Shown: positions 17,816 to 27,901, counted from the first letter of the stretch. The stretch: DNA of 64,000 nt from Pseudomonas sp. Q2-TVG4-2 (GCF_013620795.1 NZ_LGLW01000005.1:1-64000); one strand, 5' to 3'. Numbers and translations are program-made. Notes: generated by a model not told the origin, from the sequence alone.

Positions 17816-18730
17816 CTATTCGGCTTGCTGCGCCGCGGTGACTTGCTGAGCGATCTCGATCATCTGCTCGCGCATCCAGCGGTTGGCTGGATCCTGATCG
17901 GTACTCTCATGCCAGTAAATGTGGGTTTCCAGCGGCGGAATTTCCACTGGCAGCGGCGCTTGATGCAAGTCATGACGACGGGCGAAACGCTCTGGAACCG
18001 TGACGGCCATGTCCGTGTGCTGAATGACCTGAGTGGCCATCATGTAGTGCTGCGAGCGCAGGGCGATCTTGCGCTGCTGCCCCATCTTACCGAGCGCCAG
18101 ATCGACCATGCCCAGACCGCTGCGACGGCTGGAGATGTGGATGTGTGACAGTGACAGATATTCCTCGACGCTGAGCTTGTCCTTCGCCAGCGGATGACCG
18201 CGGCGCATGGCACAGACGTAGCGATCTTCCAGCAGTTTGACGTGGCGAACCTGAGGATCGGTATTGAGCGGGGCGTCCATGGCGAAATCCAGGCGGCCGG
18301 CGGCCAATTCCTTGGTGGTTTCGCGTCGCTTGGCGAGCATGCTCTCGATCTTCACGTTCGGCGCCAGGCGACGCAGGCGCTGGAACAGGGGCGGCAGCAC
18401 GACCGCCTCGGTGAGGTCAGTCATGCTGATACGAAAGGTCTTGTTTGCCTGTAGCGGATTGAAGGTGCGGCTTTCCTGCACTGAGACGCGCAGCAGCTGC
18501 AACGCATTGCGCACCGGGCCGATGATGTTCTGCGCCATCGGCGTAGGCACCATGCCTTGTGCGGTACGCACGAACAGCGGATCGTTGAATGTCTCGCGCA
18601 GACGGGCCAGTGCGTTTGAAACGGCAGGCTGGGTGATGCCGACGATTTGCCCGGCACGGGTCAGATTGGCCTCGGTGTAGATGGCGTCGAAGACGATAAA
18701 CAGATTGAGATCGACCTTGTTCAGGTTCAT
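17816..18730 (-). CDS. LysR-family regulator divergent from an acyl-CoA dehydrogenase
   Basis: This encodes 304 residues from the chosen start MNLNKVDLNLFIVFDAIYTE (ATG 18730). The open frame goes 30 codons further up into the promoter region. The helix-turn-helix is LTRAGQIVGITQPAVSNALA and the second conserved block is LRETFNDPLFVRTAQGMVPT, a NodD/SyrM/MexT-type arrangement. The effector domain follows. It lies 141 bases from the divergent acyl-CoA dehydrogenase, which it probably controls. The AT-rich intergenic region 18731-18871 would hold both promoters. Confidence 0.92.
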   Translation of the reverse strand: MNLNKVDLNLFIVFDAIYTEANLTRAGQIVGITQPAVSNALARLRETFNDPLFVRTAQGMVPTPMAQNIIGPVRNALQLLRVSVQESRTFNPLQANKTFRISMTDLTEAVVLPPLFQRLRRLAPNVKIESMLAKRRETTKELAAGRLDFAMDAPLNTDPQVRHVKLLEDRYVCAMRRGHPLAKDKLSVEEYLSLSHIHISSRRSGLGMVDLALGKMGQQRKIALRSQHYMMATQVIQHTDMAVTVPERFARRHDLHQAPLPVEIPPLETHIYWHESTDQDPANRWMREQMIEIAQQVTAAQQAE

Positions 18731-18871
18731 TTCCGCAAGCTCTCCGGCTGGGTTATTTGCGTCGATCATATATCGGTTATGAATGTTTATACACGAGGAA
18801 AATAGCTTAGATAAATCCAAACCGCTGCACTAGCATCCTTCTCACATCACCAAATTCGAAGAAGGTTGCCC

Positions 18872-20098
18872 ATGGATTTCGCCTACTCCCCCAAGGTTCA
18901 AGAGCTGCGTGAGCGCGTTCAGGCGTTCATGGACGCGCATGTCTACCCCGCCGAGACAATCTTCTATCAGCAGGTCGGCGAAGGCGACCGCTGGCAGCCG
19001 ACCGCCATCGTCGAGGAACTCAAGGCCAAGGCCAAGGCCGAGGGGCTGTGGAATCTGTTCCTGCCAGACTCCGAACTCGGCGCCGGGCTGACCAACACCG
19101 AATACGCTCCGCTGGCCGAGATCATGGGAAGCTCGGGCCTCGGCCCGGAGGCGTTCAACTGCTCGGCACCGGACACCGGCAACATGGAAGTCCTGGTGCG
19201 CTACGGCAGCGAAGCGCATAAGAAGCAGTGGCTAGAGCCGCTGCTGCGCGGCGAGATTCGCTCGGCCTTCGGCATGACCGAGCCGGGCGTGGCCTCGTCC
19301 GATGCCACCAACATGCAGGCCCGGGCCGTTCGCGAAGGCGATGAGTGGGTCATCAATGGGCGTAAGTGGTGGACTTCGGGCGCCTGCGATCCGCGCTGCA
19401 AGGTGATGATCTTCATGGGGCTGACCAACCCGGACGCACCGCGCCACCAGCAGCACTCGATGATTATGGTGCCGATGGATGCTCCGGGCCTGAAGGTGCT
19501 GCGTCCGCTTCCGGTCTTCGGCTACGACGATGCCCCGCATGGCCATGCCGAAGTGCTGCTGGAGAACGTTCGCGTGCCCTATGAGAACGTGCTTCTCGGT
19601 GAAGGCCGTGGCTTCGAGATCGCTCAGGGCCGCCTTGGCCCAGGCCGTATTCATCATTGCATGCGCTCCGTCGGCGTCGCCGAACGGGCCCTGAAGCTAA
19701 TGTGCCAGCGGTCCGTCGACCGCACCGCCTTTGGCAAGCCGCTGGCACGCCTGGGCGCCAATCTGGACCACATCGCCGAGTGCCGCATCGAGATCAACAT
19801 GGCGCGTCTACTGACACTCAACGCTGCCTACATGATGGACACGGTGGGCAACAAGATCGCCGCGAGCGAGATCGCTCAGATCAAGGTCGTCGCGCCGAAC
19901 GTGGCGTTGAAGGTGATCGATCGCGCCATTCAGATTCACGGTGGTGCGGGCGTCTCCGAGGATTTCCCGTTGGCACATTGGTACGCCATGCAGCGCACCC
20001 TGCGCCTGGCGGACGGCCCAGACGAAGTGCATCGCGCATCCATCGCCAAGCATGAGCTGGGCAAATACGTGTCGCGGGAAATGCTGCGTAGCCGTTGA
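18872..20098 (+). CDS. Acyl-CoA dehydrogenase, ACAD10/11-like
   Basis: This encodes a 408-residue flavoprotein that would oxidise an acyl-CoA to the enoyl-CoA. The start is ATG 18872 ([20 protein letters not shown]), preceded by AAGAAGG. The order of motifs is that of the family: [20 protein letters not shown] (FAD/substrate region) near residue 135, [20 protein letters not shown] near 250, [15 protein letters not shown] near 350, and the ACAD10/11-type tail [20 protein letters not shown]. The true substrate is unknown. A strong terminator follows the gene. Confidence 0.93.
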   Translation: MDFAYSPKVQELRERVQAFMDAHVYPAETIFYQQVGEGDRWQPTAIVEELKAKAKAEGLWNLFLPDSELGAGLTNTEYAPLAEIMGSSGLGPEAFNCSAPDTGNMEVLVRYGSEAHKKQWLEPLLRGEIRSAFGMTEPGVASSDATNMQARAVREGDEWVINGRKWWTSGACDPRCKVMIFMGLTNPDAPRHQQHSMIMVPMDAPGLKVLRPLPVFGYDDAPHGHAEVLLENVRVPYENVLLGEGRGFEIAQGRLGPGRIHHCMRSVGVAERALKLMCQRSVDRTAFGKPLARLGANLDHIAECRIEINMARLLTLNAAYMMDTVGNKIAASEIAQIKVVAPNVALKVIDRAIQIHGGAGVSEDFPLAHWYAMQRTLRLADGPDEVHRASIAKHELGKYVSREMLRSR

Positions 20099-20128
20099 GG
20101 CATCGCTAGCACCAAAGGCTAGAACCAG

Positions 20129-20162
20129 AGGCAAAGCCACGAACAGTGGCTTTGCCTTTTTT
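20129..20162 (+). terminator. Strong intrinsic terminator after the acyl-CoA dehydrogenase gene
   Basis: A perfect 12-bp stem (AGGCAAAGCCAC with GTGGCTTTGCCT) with loop GAACA is followed directly by six T residues. Confidence 0.92.
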
Positions 20163-20194
20163 ATGCATTCGTCTGAATGGCCTGCTGAACACCC

Positions 20195-20299
20195 ATCGCG
20201 GAGCAAGCGCTCCTACAACACAGAGTTCGGATCGCCAGCAAGCTGGCTCCTACAAGTGCTGTGCTGCTTAGCTTTTGTAGGAGCGAGCCTGCTCGCGAT
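20195..20299. repeat. Cluster of three REP-type repeats
   Basis: Three related 23-25-base elements lie in the gap before xylulokinase. They are at 20195-20217 (ending GCGCTCCTACA), 20230-20254 (GCCAGCAAGCTGGCTCCTACA type) and, inverted, 20276-20299 (TGTAGGAGCGAGCCTGCTCG type). They match the extragenic palindromes common in Pseudomonas genomes. The inverted third copy can pair with the first two to form a large hairpin. Nothing else is evident in 20163-20392. Confidence 0.75.
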
Positions 20300-20392
20300 T
20301 AGGGGTAAGACAATCACGCATTTCGCGAGGAATGACTTGAGTCCTTTTGCGGGTAACAGCCCTGCAGTAAGCCTAAGGACATGCCCGGTTCG

Positions 20393-21916
20393 TCACGGCG
20401 CAACTGTCGTTAGATCCGGTGGCGTTTGCTGGCCGTACGTGGCCGTGACCAGCTGCCGGTAGCGCCGGTAGGCCTGTTCATAGCCCTGAACTGCCTCGGG
20501 TCCAGGCTCGACGGCGGTTGCTTCATCCAGGCCGACGCAACGTTCGCAAATCTCGATAAGGCTGGCTTGAGAATCGCTTTGTCTCGCATGGCACCAGGCA
20601 GCCTGGATCGCACCACCCAGCGCCGCGGCTTCGCTCTGCGTGGTGCAGACCACCGGCGTCGCCATCATGTCGGCGACAATCTGCCGCCACAGTGGGTTTC
20701 TCGCGCCGCCGCCGATCAGTTGAATCCGCTCGCTGCGAATTCCGCTCTCACGGAGCAAATCCAGCCCGTAACGCAAGCCGAAGGTCACGCCCTCGACCAC
20801 GGCGCGGCAGAGATTGGCACGGGTCAGGTTGTCTGCTGTCAGGCCGTGCAGGCTGGCTGTGGCCTGAGGCAGGGCGGGCACGCGCTCGCCATTTAGGAAA
20901 GGCAGCAGGGTTACGCCTTCTGCCCCAATGGGGGCCTGCGCCACCAGCGCATTGAACTGATCGAGGTCAAGCTGCAGCAAATCACGGATGGCGCCGTTCG
21001 CGTTGGTCAGGTTCATCGTGCAGATTAGCGGCAGCCAGCCCCCGCTGGATGAGCAGAAGGTCGCCACCGATGGCTGCGGGCTGATCCGTGGTTCTTCGGC
21101 AAAGGCATACAAGGTGCCGGATGTGCCGAGGCTCATGGTAATGGCGCCAGGGTGGATATTGCCCGTACCGATGGCGCCCATCATGTTGTCGCCGCCGCCG
21201 CTCGAAACGATCGCATTCGGATTCAGGCGCAGGCGCTGCGCCAATTCGGGACGGAGTGTGCCGACAGCTTTATCAGGTCCGATCAGCTCAGGCAGCGCGG
21301 CTTCGAGTCGTCCATTGGCATCTATATGACGCAGTATCTCCAAGTCCCAATGCCGCGTGTGCACGTCGAAATAGCCAGTGCCGGATGCATCGCCGTACTC
21401 GGTGCTGTAGCGACCGGTCAGCCAGTAATTCAAGTAATCGTGGGGCAGGAGGATATGGGCGATACGCTCGAACAGCTGAGGATGTTGCTCTTTCATCCAC
21501 AACAGCTTCGACACCGTGTAACCCGGTGCGATGACCACGCCCAGTCGTTCCAGAGAACCACGTTCTCCACCCAGCCAGTGCAAGAGCCGCTGATTCTCTG
21601 CGGCGGATTCGGTATCACACCAGAGCTTGGCGGGCCGTAGAACCTGACCTTCGCTATCCAGTGTGACCAATCCGTGTTGCTGTCCGGACACTCCGACCCC
21701 GAGCACCTGATCGCCCGCCACCCCGGCTTCGGCGAGCGCCGCCGCGGCTGCCGATTCGAATGCAGCAGTCCACTGCTCGACGTGCTGTTCGCGGCGGCCG
21801 TTCGGGCCGCTGATGAGTTCATGGCTGGCCGAACCCTGGCCCAGCACCTGTCCGCTCGCTGCATCGAGCAGCAGTGCCTTGGTGCCTTGGGTGCCGCAGT
21901 CGATACCGAGAAACAT
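20393..21916 (-). CDS. mtlY: Xylulokinase of the mannitol/arabitol operon
   Basis: This encodes a 507-residue FGGY-family kinase that phosphorylates D-xylulose. The N-terminus MFLGIDCGTQGTKALLLDA holds the first phosphate-binding loop. VGVSGQQHGLVTLD and LWCDTESAAENQ follow as in XylB, and the second ATPase half has LIGGGARNPLWRQIVADM. It is the last gene of the minus-strand polyol operon, starting 11 bases after the mannitol dehydrogenase stop, with GGAG before the ATG. In Pseudomonas this gene (mtlY) handles xylulose made from arabitol by the same dehydrogenase. Confidence 0.94.
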   Translation of the reverse strand: MFLGIDCGTQGTKALLLDAASGQVLGQGSASHELISGPNGRREQHVEQWTAAFESAAAAALAEAGVAGDQVLGVGVSGQQHGLVTLDSEGQVLRPAKLWCDTESAAENQRLLHWLGGERGSLERLGVVIAPGYTVSKLLWMKEQHPQLFERIAHILLPHDYLNYWLTGRYSTEYGDASGTGYFDVHTRHWDLEILRHIDANGRLEAALPELIGPDKAVGTLRPELAQRLRLNPNAIVSSGGGDNMMGAIGTGNIHPGAITMSLGTSGTLYAFAEEPRISPQPSVATFCSSSGGWLPLICTMNLTNANGAIRDLLQLDLDQFNALVAQAPIGAEGVTLLPFLNGERVPALPQATASLHGLTADNLTRANLCRAVVEGVTFGLRYGLDLLRESGIRSERIQLIGGGARNPLWRQIVADMMATPVVCTTQSEAAALGGAIQAAWCHARQSDSQASLIEICERCVGLDEATAVEPGPEAVQGYEQAYRRYRQLVTATYGQQTPPDLTTVAP

Positions 21917-21927
21917 GGCGTGCTCCG

Positions 21928-23406
21928 TCAGCGGGTCAGCAACAGGTCGAGGGTGCCGCTTACCCCCAGTGTGCCCAGGCGCAGCAGGTTGCGCTCGAAG
22001 GCATCGCGAAACGCCAGGGAACGGGGGATCTGTGTGCCGAAGATCTCTTCGCGGCCGAGTAGCCGCTCAGCCAGGCCCTCGTCCTCATCGACCAGCGATT
22101 GGCAGAATTCCGCACGCGGATCGAGAATTCGGTACCGATCGCCGTTCTCATCGATACCTCTGAGATAAAGCGCCCAGGCAGCGACCACCAGCGCGGCGCG
22201 ATCCAGCTCGGCGTTTTCGGCGATGAGGCGGTTGATGGTCGGAACCGTGAATTTGGAGAACTTAGAGGAGCCGTCCGAGCACACCCGCTCCAGCTGATCG
22301 GCGATGGCACAGTTCGAAAAGCGTTCGATCAGCGTCTGCTTGTACTGCGCCAGGTCGATGCCCGGTACCGGTTCAAGCTGTGGTGTCACGTCCTCGTCCA
22401 TGTAGCGGCGGATGTACTCGACGAATAGCGGATCGGCCATGGTTTCGTGCACGTATCGGTAGCCGCGCAGGACGCCCAGGTAGGTCAGCGCAAGGTGGCT
22501 GCCGTTAAGCAGCTTGATCTTCATTTCTTCGTAGGGCGCGACGTCGTCGGTGAATTGCACACCGACCTTTTCCCAGGCAGGCCGACCGGCGACGAACTTA
22601 TCCTCCAGCACCCATTGCACGAAGGGCTCGCACACGACCGGCCAGGCGTCGTCGACCCCGTGCTGTTGCCTCAATGCCTGGCAATGGGCGACGCTCGTCA
22701 TTGGCGTAATGCGATCGACCATTGCGTTGGGAAAACTGACGTTGCGTTCGATCCAACTGGCCAGCTCGGTGTCGATCAAACTGGCAAAAGCCAGCGTTGC
22801 CTTGCGGGTAACGTCTCCGTTATGCGGCAGGTTATCGCAGGACATGACGGTGAAGGGCCCATTGCCTGCATCGCGGCGTTTGGCAAAGGCTGCACAGAGC
22901 AGCCCGAACACGCTGATCGGGGTGCTTGGATGGGTCAGGTCGTGTTGGATGTGGGGCAGCGCGGCATTGAACTGGCCGGTGCTCTCATCCATGCAGTAGC
23001 CGCCTTCGGTTATGGTCAGCGAGACGATGCGGATCGCCGGATCGGCCAGCCGGGCAACTACCGCCTCGGAGCCGTCCTGAGTGACCAACAGCATGTCGCG
23101 GATGCTCCCCATTACCCGCACTTCGGTATCCGGCCGGTCGTCCAGTTCGATCAGGGTGTAGAGATAGCCCTGCGCTGTCAGCGCGTCGCGCATGGTGATC
23201 TCATCGGCCCGCGTGCCGATGCCGCAGATACCCCAATCGAGGCCTTCACCTGAGTTCATCAGGGCGTCGGTGTAGGCCGCTTCATGAGCACGGTGAAAAC
23301 CGCCAACCCCGATGTGGGCGATGCCGGTGCTTATCGATTGAATGTCATAAGACGGCCGGCCGATATGCGCCGGAAGCTGCGGCAGGTTCTGCTGGTTCAA
23401 CTTCAT
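21928..23406 (-). CDS. mtlD: Mannitol 2-dehydrogenase (polyol dehydrogenase)
   Basis: This encodes 492 residues from ATG 23406 (MKLNQQNLPQLPAHIGRPSY); an upstream start adds 15 unsupported residues. It belongs to the long-chain mannitol dehydrogenase family, which oxidises D-mannitol to fructose and D-arabitol to xylulose with NAD. Visible marks are IAHIGVGGFHRAHEAAYTDA at the nucleotide-binding end and the catalytic series KIKLLNGSHLALTYLG near residue 300, which holds the Lys, Asn and His of the active site. Its products feed the PfkB kinase (fructose) and xylulokinase encoded in the same cluster. Confidence 0.94.
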   Translation of the reverse strand: MKLNQQNLPQLPAHIGRPSYDIQSISTGIAHIGVGGFHRAHEAAYTDALMNSGEGLDWGICGIGTRADEITMRDALTAQGYLYTLIELDDRPDTEVRVMGSIRDMLLVTQDGSEAVVARLADPAIRIVSLTITEGGYCMDESTGQFNAALPHIQHDLTHPSTPISVFGLLCAAFAKRRDAGNGPFTVMSCDNLPHNGDVTRKATLAFASLIDTELASWIERNVSFPNAMVDRITPMTSVAHCQALRQQHGVDDAWPVVCEPFVQWVLEDKFVAGRPAWEKVGVQFTDDVAPYEEMKIKLLNGSHLALTYLGVLRGYRYVHETMADPLFVEYIRRYMDEDVTPQLEPVPGIDLAQYKQTLIERFSNCAIADQLERVCSDGSSKFSKFTVPTINRLIAENAELDRAALVVAAWALYLRGIDENGDRYRILDPRAEFCQSLVDEDEGLAERLLGREEIFGTQIPRSLAFRDAFERNLLRLGTLGVSGTLDLLLTR

Positions 23407-23494
23407 TTCAGATCTCGCTGACTGAGCGTTCAGTGGAGCAGCGCTTGGCAACGCTGCCAGGTAGCGATGGTTGCTTCTGCAAAGGAGGACGGCT

Positions 23495-24598
23495 TCAGGC
23501 GACCTGCTGCATTGGCTGGCCGACCGCCAGACCGGCGCTGTCGAACAGGTGGCAGTGGGCGGCGTCCAGGGTTAGCTTCAACGATTCGCCGTAGCGTGGC
23601 GTGAAGTCGCCGCGGATGCGCATGGTCAGCGGCTCACCGGCCTGACTGATGACGTGGCAGTAGGTATCGCTGCCGAGTCGCTCGCTGACGTCGGCCTTGA
23701 CCTCCAGCTGACAGCTGCCGTCAGTGCTGCGATTGAGATGCTCGGGACGGATGCCCAGCGTGACCGGATCGCCGGCCGAGAGTGCGGCACCACCGAGTGG
23801 CAGATACAACCGGCATCCAGCCTCGAGCTCGACTTCACAACCGGCGGGTTCGGCCCGGCTGACGCGGCCCTTGAGAAAGCCCATCTTTGGTGTACCGAGA
23901 AACCCCGCAACGAACAGGTTGGCCGGGTGATGGTAGAGCTCCATCGGCGAGCCGACCTGCTCGATGCGCCCGCCGTTGAGCACCACCACCTTGTCGGCCA
24001 GGGTCATGGCTTCGACCTGATCATGGGTCACGTAGATCATGGTGGCCTGCAGCTCTTGATGCAGGCGTGACAGCTCGAGACGCATCTGCACGCGCAGCGC
24101 AGCGTCGAGGTTCGATAGGGGTTCGTCGAAGAGGAATACCTTGGGGTTGCGCACGATGGCGCGGCCGATGGCAACACGCTGACGCTGGCCTCCGGAGAGC
24201 TGGCGGGGTTTGCGCTCGAGCAGCGGCTCCAGTTCCAGCGTCCGGGCGGCAGCCTCAATCTTTCGCGCCACCTCCTGCTTGTCGGCCCCGGCCAGGTCGA
24301 GGGCGAAGGACATGTTCTTGCGCACCGTCATGTGCGGATACAGCGCATAGGTCTGGAACACCATGGCCAGGTCGCGCTTGGCCGGGCTGAGGTCGGTGAT
24401 GTCGCGACCATCGAGTTCGATCTTGCCGCTGCTGACTTCTTCCAACCCTGCGATCAGGCGCAGCAAGGTGGATTTGCCACAGCCGGACGGTCCGACAAAA
24501 ACCACGAACTCGCGGTCGCGGATGTCCAGGTCGATGCCTTTGATGATCTCGTTGCCGTCGAAGCCTTTCTTCAGGTTATGAACTTTCAGGTCTGCCAT
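23495..24598 (-). CDS. mtlK: Polyol ABC importer ATPase (MalK/UgpC type)
   Basis: This is a 367-residue ABC ATPase that energises polyol import. Walker A is GPSGCGKST (about residues 37-45), the signature is LSGGQRQRVAIGRAI near 135, and Walker B is VFLFDEPLSNLDA near 155, with the switch histidine in YVTHDQVEAMTLADK. The C-terminal part (about 240-360) is the TOBE/OB regulatory domain of MalK-type subunits. GAGG stands before the ATG. It lies between the permease genes and the dehydrogenase. Confidence 0.95.
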   Translation of the reverse strand: MADLKVHNLKKGFDGNEIIKGIDLDIRDREFVVFVGPSGCGKSTLLRLIAGLEEVSSGKIELDGRDITDLSPAKRDLAMVFQTYALYPHMTVRKNMSFALDLAGADKQEVARKIEAAARTLELEPLLERKPRQLSGGQRQRVAIGRAIVRNPKVFLFDEPLSNLDAALRVQMRLELSRLHQELQATMIYVTHDQVEAMTLADKVVVLNGGRIEQVGSPMELYHHPANLFVAGFLGTPKMGFLKGRVSRAEPAGCEVELEAGCRLYLPLGGAALSAGDPVTLGIRPEHLNRSTDGSCQLEVKADVSERLGSDTYCHVISQAGEPLTMRIRGDFTPRYGESLKLTLDAAHCHLFDSAGLAVGQPMQQVA

Positions 24599-24633
24599 GT
24601 TCGAATCCTCTGTTGTTCTTTAGGGCGGCGGCG

Positions 24634-25467
24634 TTACTTCACGGCGCCGAACGACAGGCCGCGGACCAGCTGTTTCTGGCTGATCCAGCCGAATATCAGG
24701 ATGGGGGCGCAGGCGAGGGTGGAAACGGCCGAAAGCTTGGCCCAGAACAGCCCTTCGGGACTGGAGTAGGACGCGATCAGCGCGGTCAGTGGGGCGGCGT
24801 TTGATGAGGTGAGGTTCAGTGACCAGAACGCCTCGTTCCAGCACAAAATCAGTGACAGCAACATGGTCGAGGCGAGGCCGCCTTTGCTGATCGGCAGTAG
24901 CACCCGAACCATTTCCTGCATCAGGGTGGCGCCATCCATTCGCGCCGCTTCGAGGATGTCGCGGGGAATGTCCTTGAAGTACGTGTAGATCATCCAGACC
25001 AGGATCGGCAGGTTGATCAGTGTGTAGATAACGATCAGCACCGTGCGGCTGTCGAGCAGGCCGAACTGTTTGGCCAGCAGGTAGATCGGCACCAGCACGC
25101 CCACCGGCGGCAACATCTTGGTGGAGAGCATCCACAGCAGCGTGCCCTTGGTCCGCTTGGTCTCGTAGAACGCCATGGAGTAGGCGGCGGGGATCGCAAT
25201 CAGCATGCCCAGCGCGGTGGCACCGAAGGAAATCGTTACCGAGTTCCAGGCGTATTTGAAGTAACCGCTGCGATCCTGAATCTGCAGGTAGTTCTCCAGC
25301 GTTGGCGTAAAGATGAACTGCGGTGGGGTGGCGAAGGCGTCGATTTCGGTCTTCAGGCTGGTCAGAATCATCCAGAAGATCGGGAAGAACAGCAGCAGCG
25401 CCACTGCCCACGCGAACAGCCCGACCACCAGGGTATTGAGGCGGCGACTTTGTTTGAGCGTCAGCAT
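24634..25467 (-). CDS. mtlG: Polyol ABC importer permease, MalG type
   Basis: This is a 277-residue inner-membrane permease with six predicted helices. The first is VVGLFAWAVALLLFFPIFW. The cytoplasmic EAA loop that docks the ATPase reads ILEAARMDGATLMQEMVRVL near residue 190. It sits 10 bases from mtlF and 35 from mtlK, so the three are clearly in one operon. The terminal FGAVK ending is typical of MalG-type partners. Confidence 0.94.
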   Translation of the reverse strand: MLTLKQSRRLNTLVVGLFAWAVALLLFFPIFWMILTSLKTEIDAFATPPQFIFTPTLENYLQIQDRSGYFKYAWNSVTISFGATALGMLIAIPAAYSMAFYETKRTKGTLLWMLSTKMLPPVGVLVPIYLLAKQFGLLDSRTVLIVIYTLINLPILVWMIYTYFKDIPRDILEAARMDGATLMQEMVRVLLPISKGGLASTMLLSLILCWNEAFWSLNLTSSNAAPLTALIASYSSPEGLFWAKLSAVSTLACAPILIFGWISQKQLVRGLSFGAVK

Positions 25468-25477
25468 CGGGCTGTCC

Positions 25478-26422
25478 TCAGTATTTTTCGGTGAGATTCT
25501 TGCCGAGCATCCGCACCAGGATGATCGCCGCGATATTGGCGATGACTACCGCGATCAACCCGCCGGCCGATGCCATGCCGACGTCGAACTGCAGCAGCGC
25601 CTGGGTGTAGATCAGGTAGGCCAGGTTGGTCGATGCGTAGCCGGGGCCTCCGCTAGTAGTGGTGAAGATCTCGGCGAATACGGAAAGCAGGAAGATGGTC
25701 TCGATCATCACCACCACGGCGATGGGGCGCGCCAGGTGGGGCAATGTCAGATGCCAGAAAATCGCGATCGGGCCGGCACCGTCGAGGCGGGCGGCTTCTT
25801 TCTGTTCCTGGTCAAGCGACTGCATGGCGGTCATCAGGATCAGGATCGCGAAGGGCAGCCATTGCCACGCCACGATGATGATGATCGAGAACAGCGGGTG
25901 CTGTGCCAGCCAGTCCACCGGCTGCGCACCGAAGAATTTCCAGACGGCCGCAAGAATTCCCGAGACGGGGTGGTAAATCAGGTTCTTCCAGACCAGTGCG
26001 CTGACGGTTGGCATGATGAAGAACGGCGAGATCAGCATGACGCGAACGATGCCGCGACCGGCGAAGTCTGCGGCCTCCAACAACGCGGAAATCAGCACAC
26101 CGAGCACGACGCTGATCAACAGTACGCTGCCGACCAGCAGCAGCGTATTGGTCATGCCGGGCATGAAGCCGGCGTCGGTCAGGAAGTAGTGAAAGTTCTC
26201 CAGTCCGACGAAATCGTTTTCGCCGGGATAGAGTAGGTTGTAGCGAATCACCGAAAAGTAGACGGTCATTGACAGCGGCACCAGCATCCACAGCAGCAAC
26301 AGCGCAACGGACGGACTGACGAGGAACCAGCTGGGGCCGAACCGGCGCGACTTCCGCTCGCTCGGCTCGCGTGCAGTATCGGTAACGGAAGCCTTGGGCA
26401 ACGCTGTGGATGTGGTGGCCAT
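25478..26422 (-). CDS. mtlF: Polyol ABC importer permease, MalF type
   Basis: This encodes 314 residues from ATG 26422 (MATTSTALPKASV), which has GGAG seven bases upstream. A longer frame to 26482 is possible but has no ribosome site. Six helices follow a 40-residue basic N-terminal tail; the first helix is FLVSPSVALLLLWMLVPLSM. The EAA loop reads KEAARLDGAGPIAIFWHLTL. It pairs with the MalG-type permease downstream and with the binding protein encoded 84 bases upstream. Confidence 0.93.
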   Translation of the reverse strand: MATTSTALPKASVTDTAREPSERKSRRFGPSWFLVSPSVALLLLWMLVPLSMTVYFSVIRYNLLYPGENDFVGLENFHYFLTDAGFMPGMTNTLLLVGSVLLISVVLGVLISALLEAADFAGRGIVRVMLISPFFIMPTVSALVWKNLIYHPVSGILAAVWKFFGAQPVDWLAQHPLFSIIIIVAWQWLPFAILILMTAMQSLDQEQKEAARLDGAGPIAIFWHLTLPHLARPIAVVVMIETIFLLSVFAEIFTTTSGGPGYASTNLAYLIYTQALLQFDVGMASAGGLIAVVIANIAAIILVRMLGKNLTEKY

Positions 26423-26506
26423 GGGTGTGCTCCGGCTGAAAGAAGGCCATGAGGGCCCGAGCGAGCCCTGTCTGATGTTCACCTCCTGCTAGGAAGGGGG
26501 CGATGC

Positions 26507-27814
26507 CTACTTGGGATAGCCGGCGCGCTTCATTTCACGCGTGGTCGACTGCTGCACGGCGGTGAGCATCTGCTCGACCGGCATCTGGCCGGTGAGGGCA
26601 GCTGAGAACATCTTGCCGACCTGAGTGCCGATGGCCTGGAACTCCGGAATAGTCACCAGCTGAATGCCGACATAGGGCACAGGCTTGGCCGACGGTGAGG
26701 ATGGATCAGCCTGCTTCAGCGATTCAAGGGTGATCTTGGCGAACGGAGCAGCTGCCATATATTCGTCGCTGTAGGTCGATTCGCGAGTACCCGGGGGTAC
26801 GTTGGTGACGCCGTCGGTCTTGGCAACCAGTTCGGCATAGTCCTGCGAAGTGGCCCATGCCGCGAAGGTCTTGGCTGCCTCCTTCTGCTGCGAGCTCGTC
26901 GGGATCGCCAACGCCCAGGAATACAGCCAGGCCGAGCCTTTATCGGTAGCTTGCTGCGGTGCAAAGGTGAAGCCGACTTTGTCCGTAACCTTGCTTTGCG
27001 ATGTATCGGTGACGAAAGAGCCAGCCACGGTGGCATCGACCCACATGGCACATTTGCCGCTGTTGAACAATGCGAGGTTCTCATTGAAGCCGTTGCTGGA
27101 CGCGCCCGGCGGGCCGAATTTGCTCAGCAGGTCCACGTAGAAATTGGCTGCCTTGGCCCACTCTGGTCCGTTGAATTCCGGCTGCCATTTCTCATCGAAC
27201 CAGCGCGCGCCGAACGAGTTTGCGACGGTAGTGACCAGGGCCATGTTTTCGCCCCAGCCTGCTTTGCCGCGCAGGCATATGCCGTATTGCTCTTCGCCTG
27301 GCTTGTGCAGCTTTTCGGCAAACTCCGCCATTTGCGTCCAAGTTGGATGTTCCGGCATGTCCAGCCCGGCCTGCTGGAACAGATCGGTGCGGTAGTACGT
27401 CATCGAACTCTCTGCATAGAACGGCAGCGCATAGAGGGTCCCATCGACCGACAGGCCTTCACGCACCGAGGGGAAGACGTCGTCGAGGTTGTAGTCATCG
27501 GGCAGATCGGTCATGGGTGCGAGCCAGCCCTTGTCGCCCCACAACGAGGCTTCATACATGCCGATCGTCAGCACGTCGAATTGGCCGCCTTGTGTGGCGA
27601 TGTCCGTGGTCAGGCGCTGACGCAAAACATTTTCTTCCAGGACGACCCAGTTGAGGTCGATGTTGGGATGTTGTTCTTCGAAGGTTTTCGAAAGACGTTG
27701 CATACGGATCATGTCGGCATTGTTGACCGTGGCGATGGTCAGGCTTTCGGCGGCATGGGTCGCGCCGATCAAAGCGATGCAGGTGGTGCCGAGCAGCAGT
27801 TTGGCGATTTTCAT
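26507..27814 (-). CDS. mtlE: Mannitol/sorbitol-binding ABC receptor
   Basis: This is a 435-residue periplasmic binding protein of the extracellular solute-binding family 1. The start is ATG 27814 (MKIAKLLLGTTCIALIGATH, signal cleavage after HAA), with GAGGAG about seven bases upstream. The open frame continues 88 codons upstream into the promoter. The mature protein opens SLTIATVNNADMIRMQRLSK. Later segments YALPFYAESSMTYYRTDLFQ and MAEFAEKLHKPGEEQYGICL are typical of polyol receptors. It is the first gene of the transport part of the mtl operon, preceded by the direct-repeat promoter region. Confidence 0.93.
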   Translation of the reverse strand: MKIAKLLLGTTCIALIGATHAAESLTIATVNNADMIRMQRLSKTFEEQHPNIDLNWVVLEENVLRQRLTTDIATQGGQFDVLTIGMYEASLWGDKGWLAPMTDLPDDYNLDDVFPSVREGLSVDGTLYALPFYAESSMTYYRTDLFQQAGLDMPEHPTWTQMAEFAEKLHKPGEEQYGICLRGKAGWGENMALVTTVANSFGARWFDEKWQPEFNGPEWAKAANFYVDLLSKFGPPGASSNGFNENLALFNSGKCAMWVDATVAGSFVTDTSQSKVTDKVGFTFAPQQATDKGSAWLYSWALAIPTSSQQKEAAKTFAAWATSQDYAELVAKTDGVTNVPPGTRESTYSDEYMAAAPFAKITLESLKQADPSSPSAKPVPYVGIQLVTIPEFQAIGTQVGKMFSAALTGQMPVEQMLTAVQQSTTREMKRAGYPK

Positions 27815-27901
27815 CTGAAACTCCTCTTCCACCGCCAGGGCGACAGAAGCGCATATTGTTTTTGTTGTTGCTCGCATACTGCCGTACGAGCGTCTCGCGG
27901 A

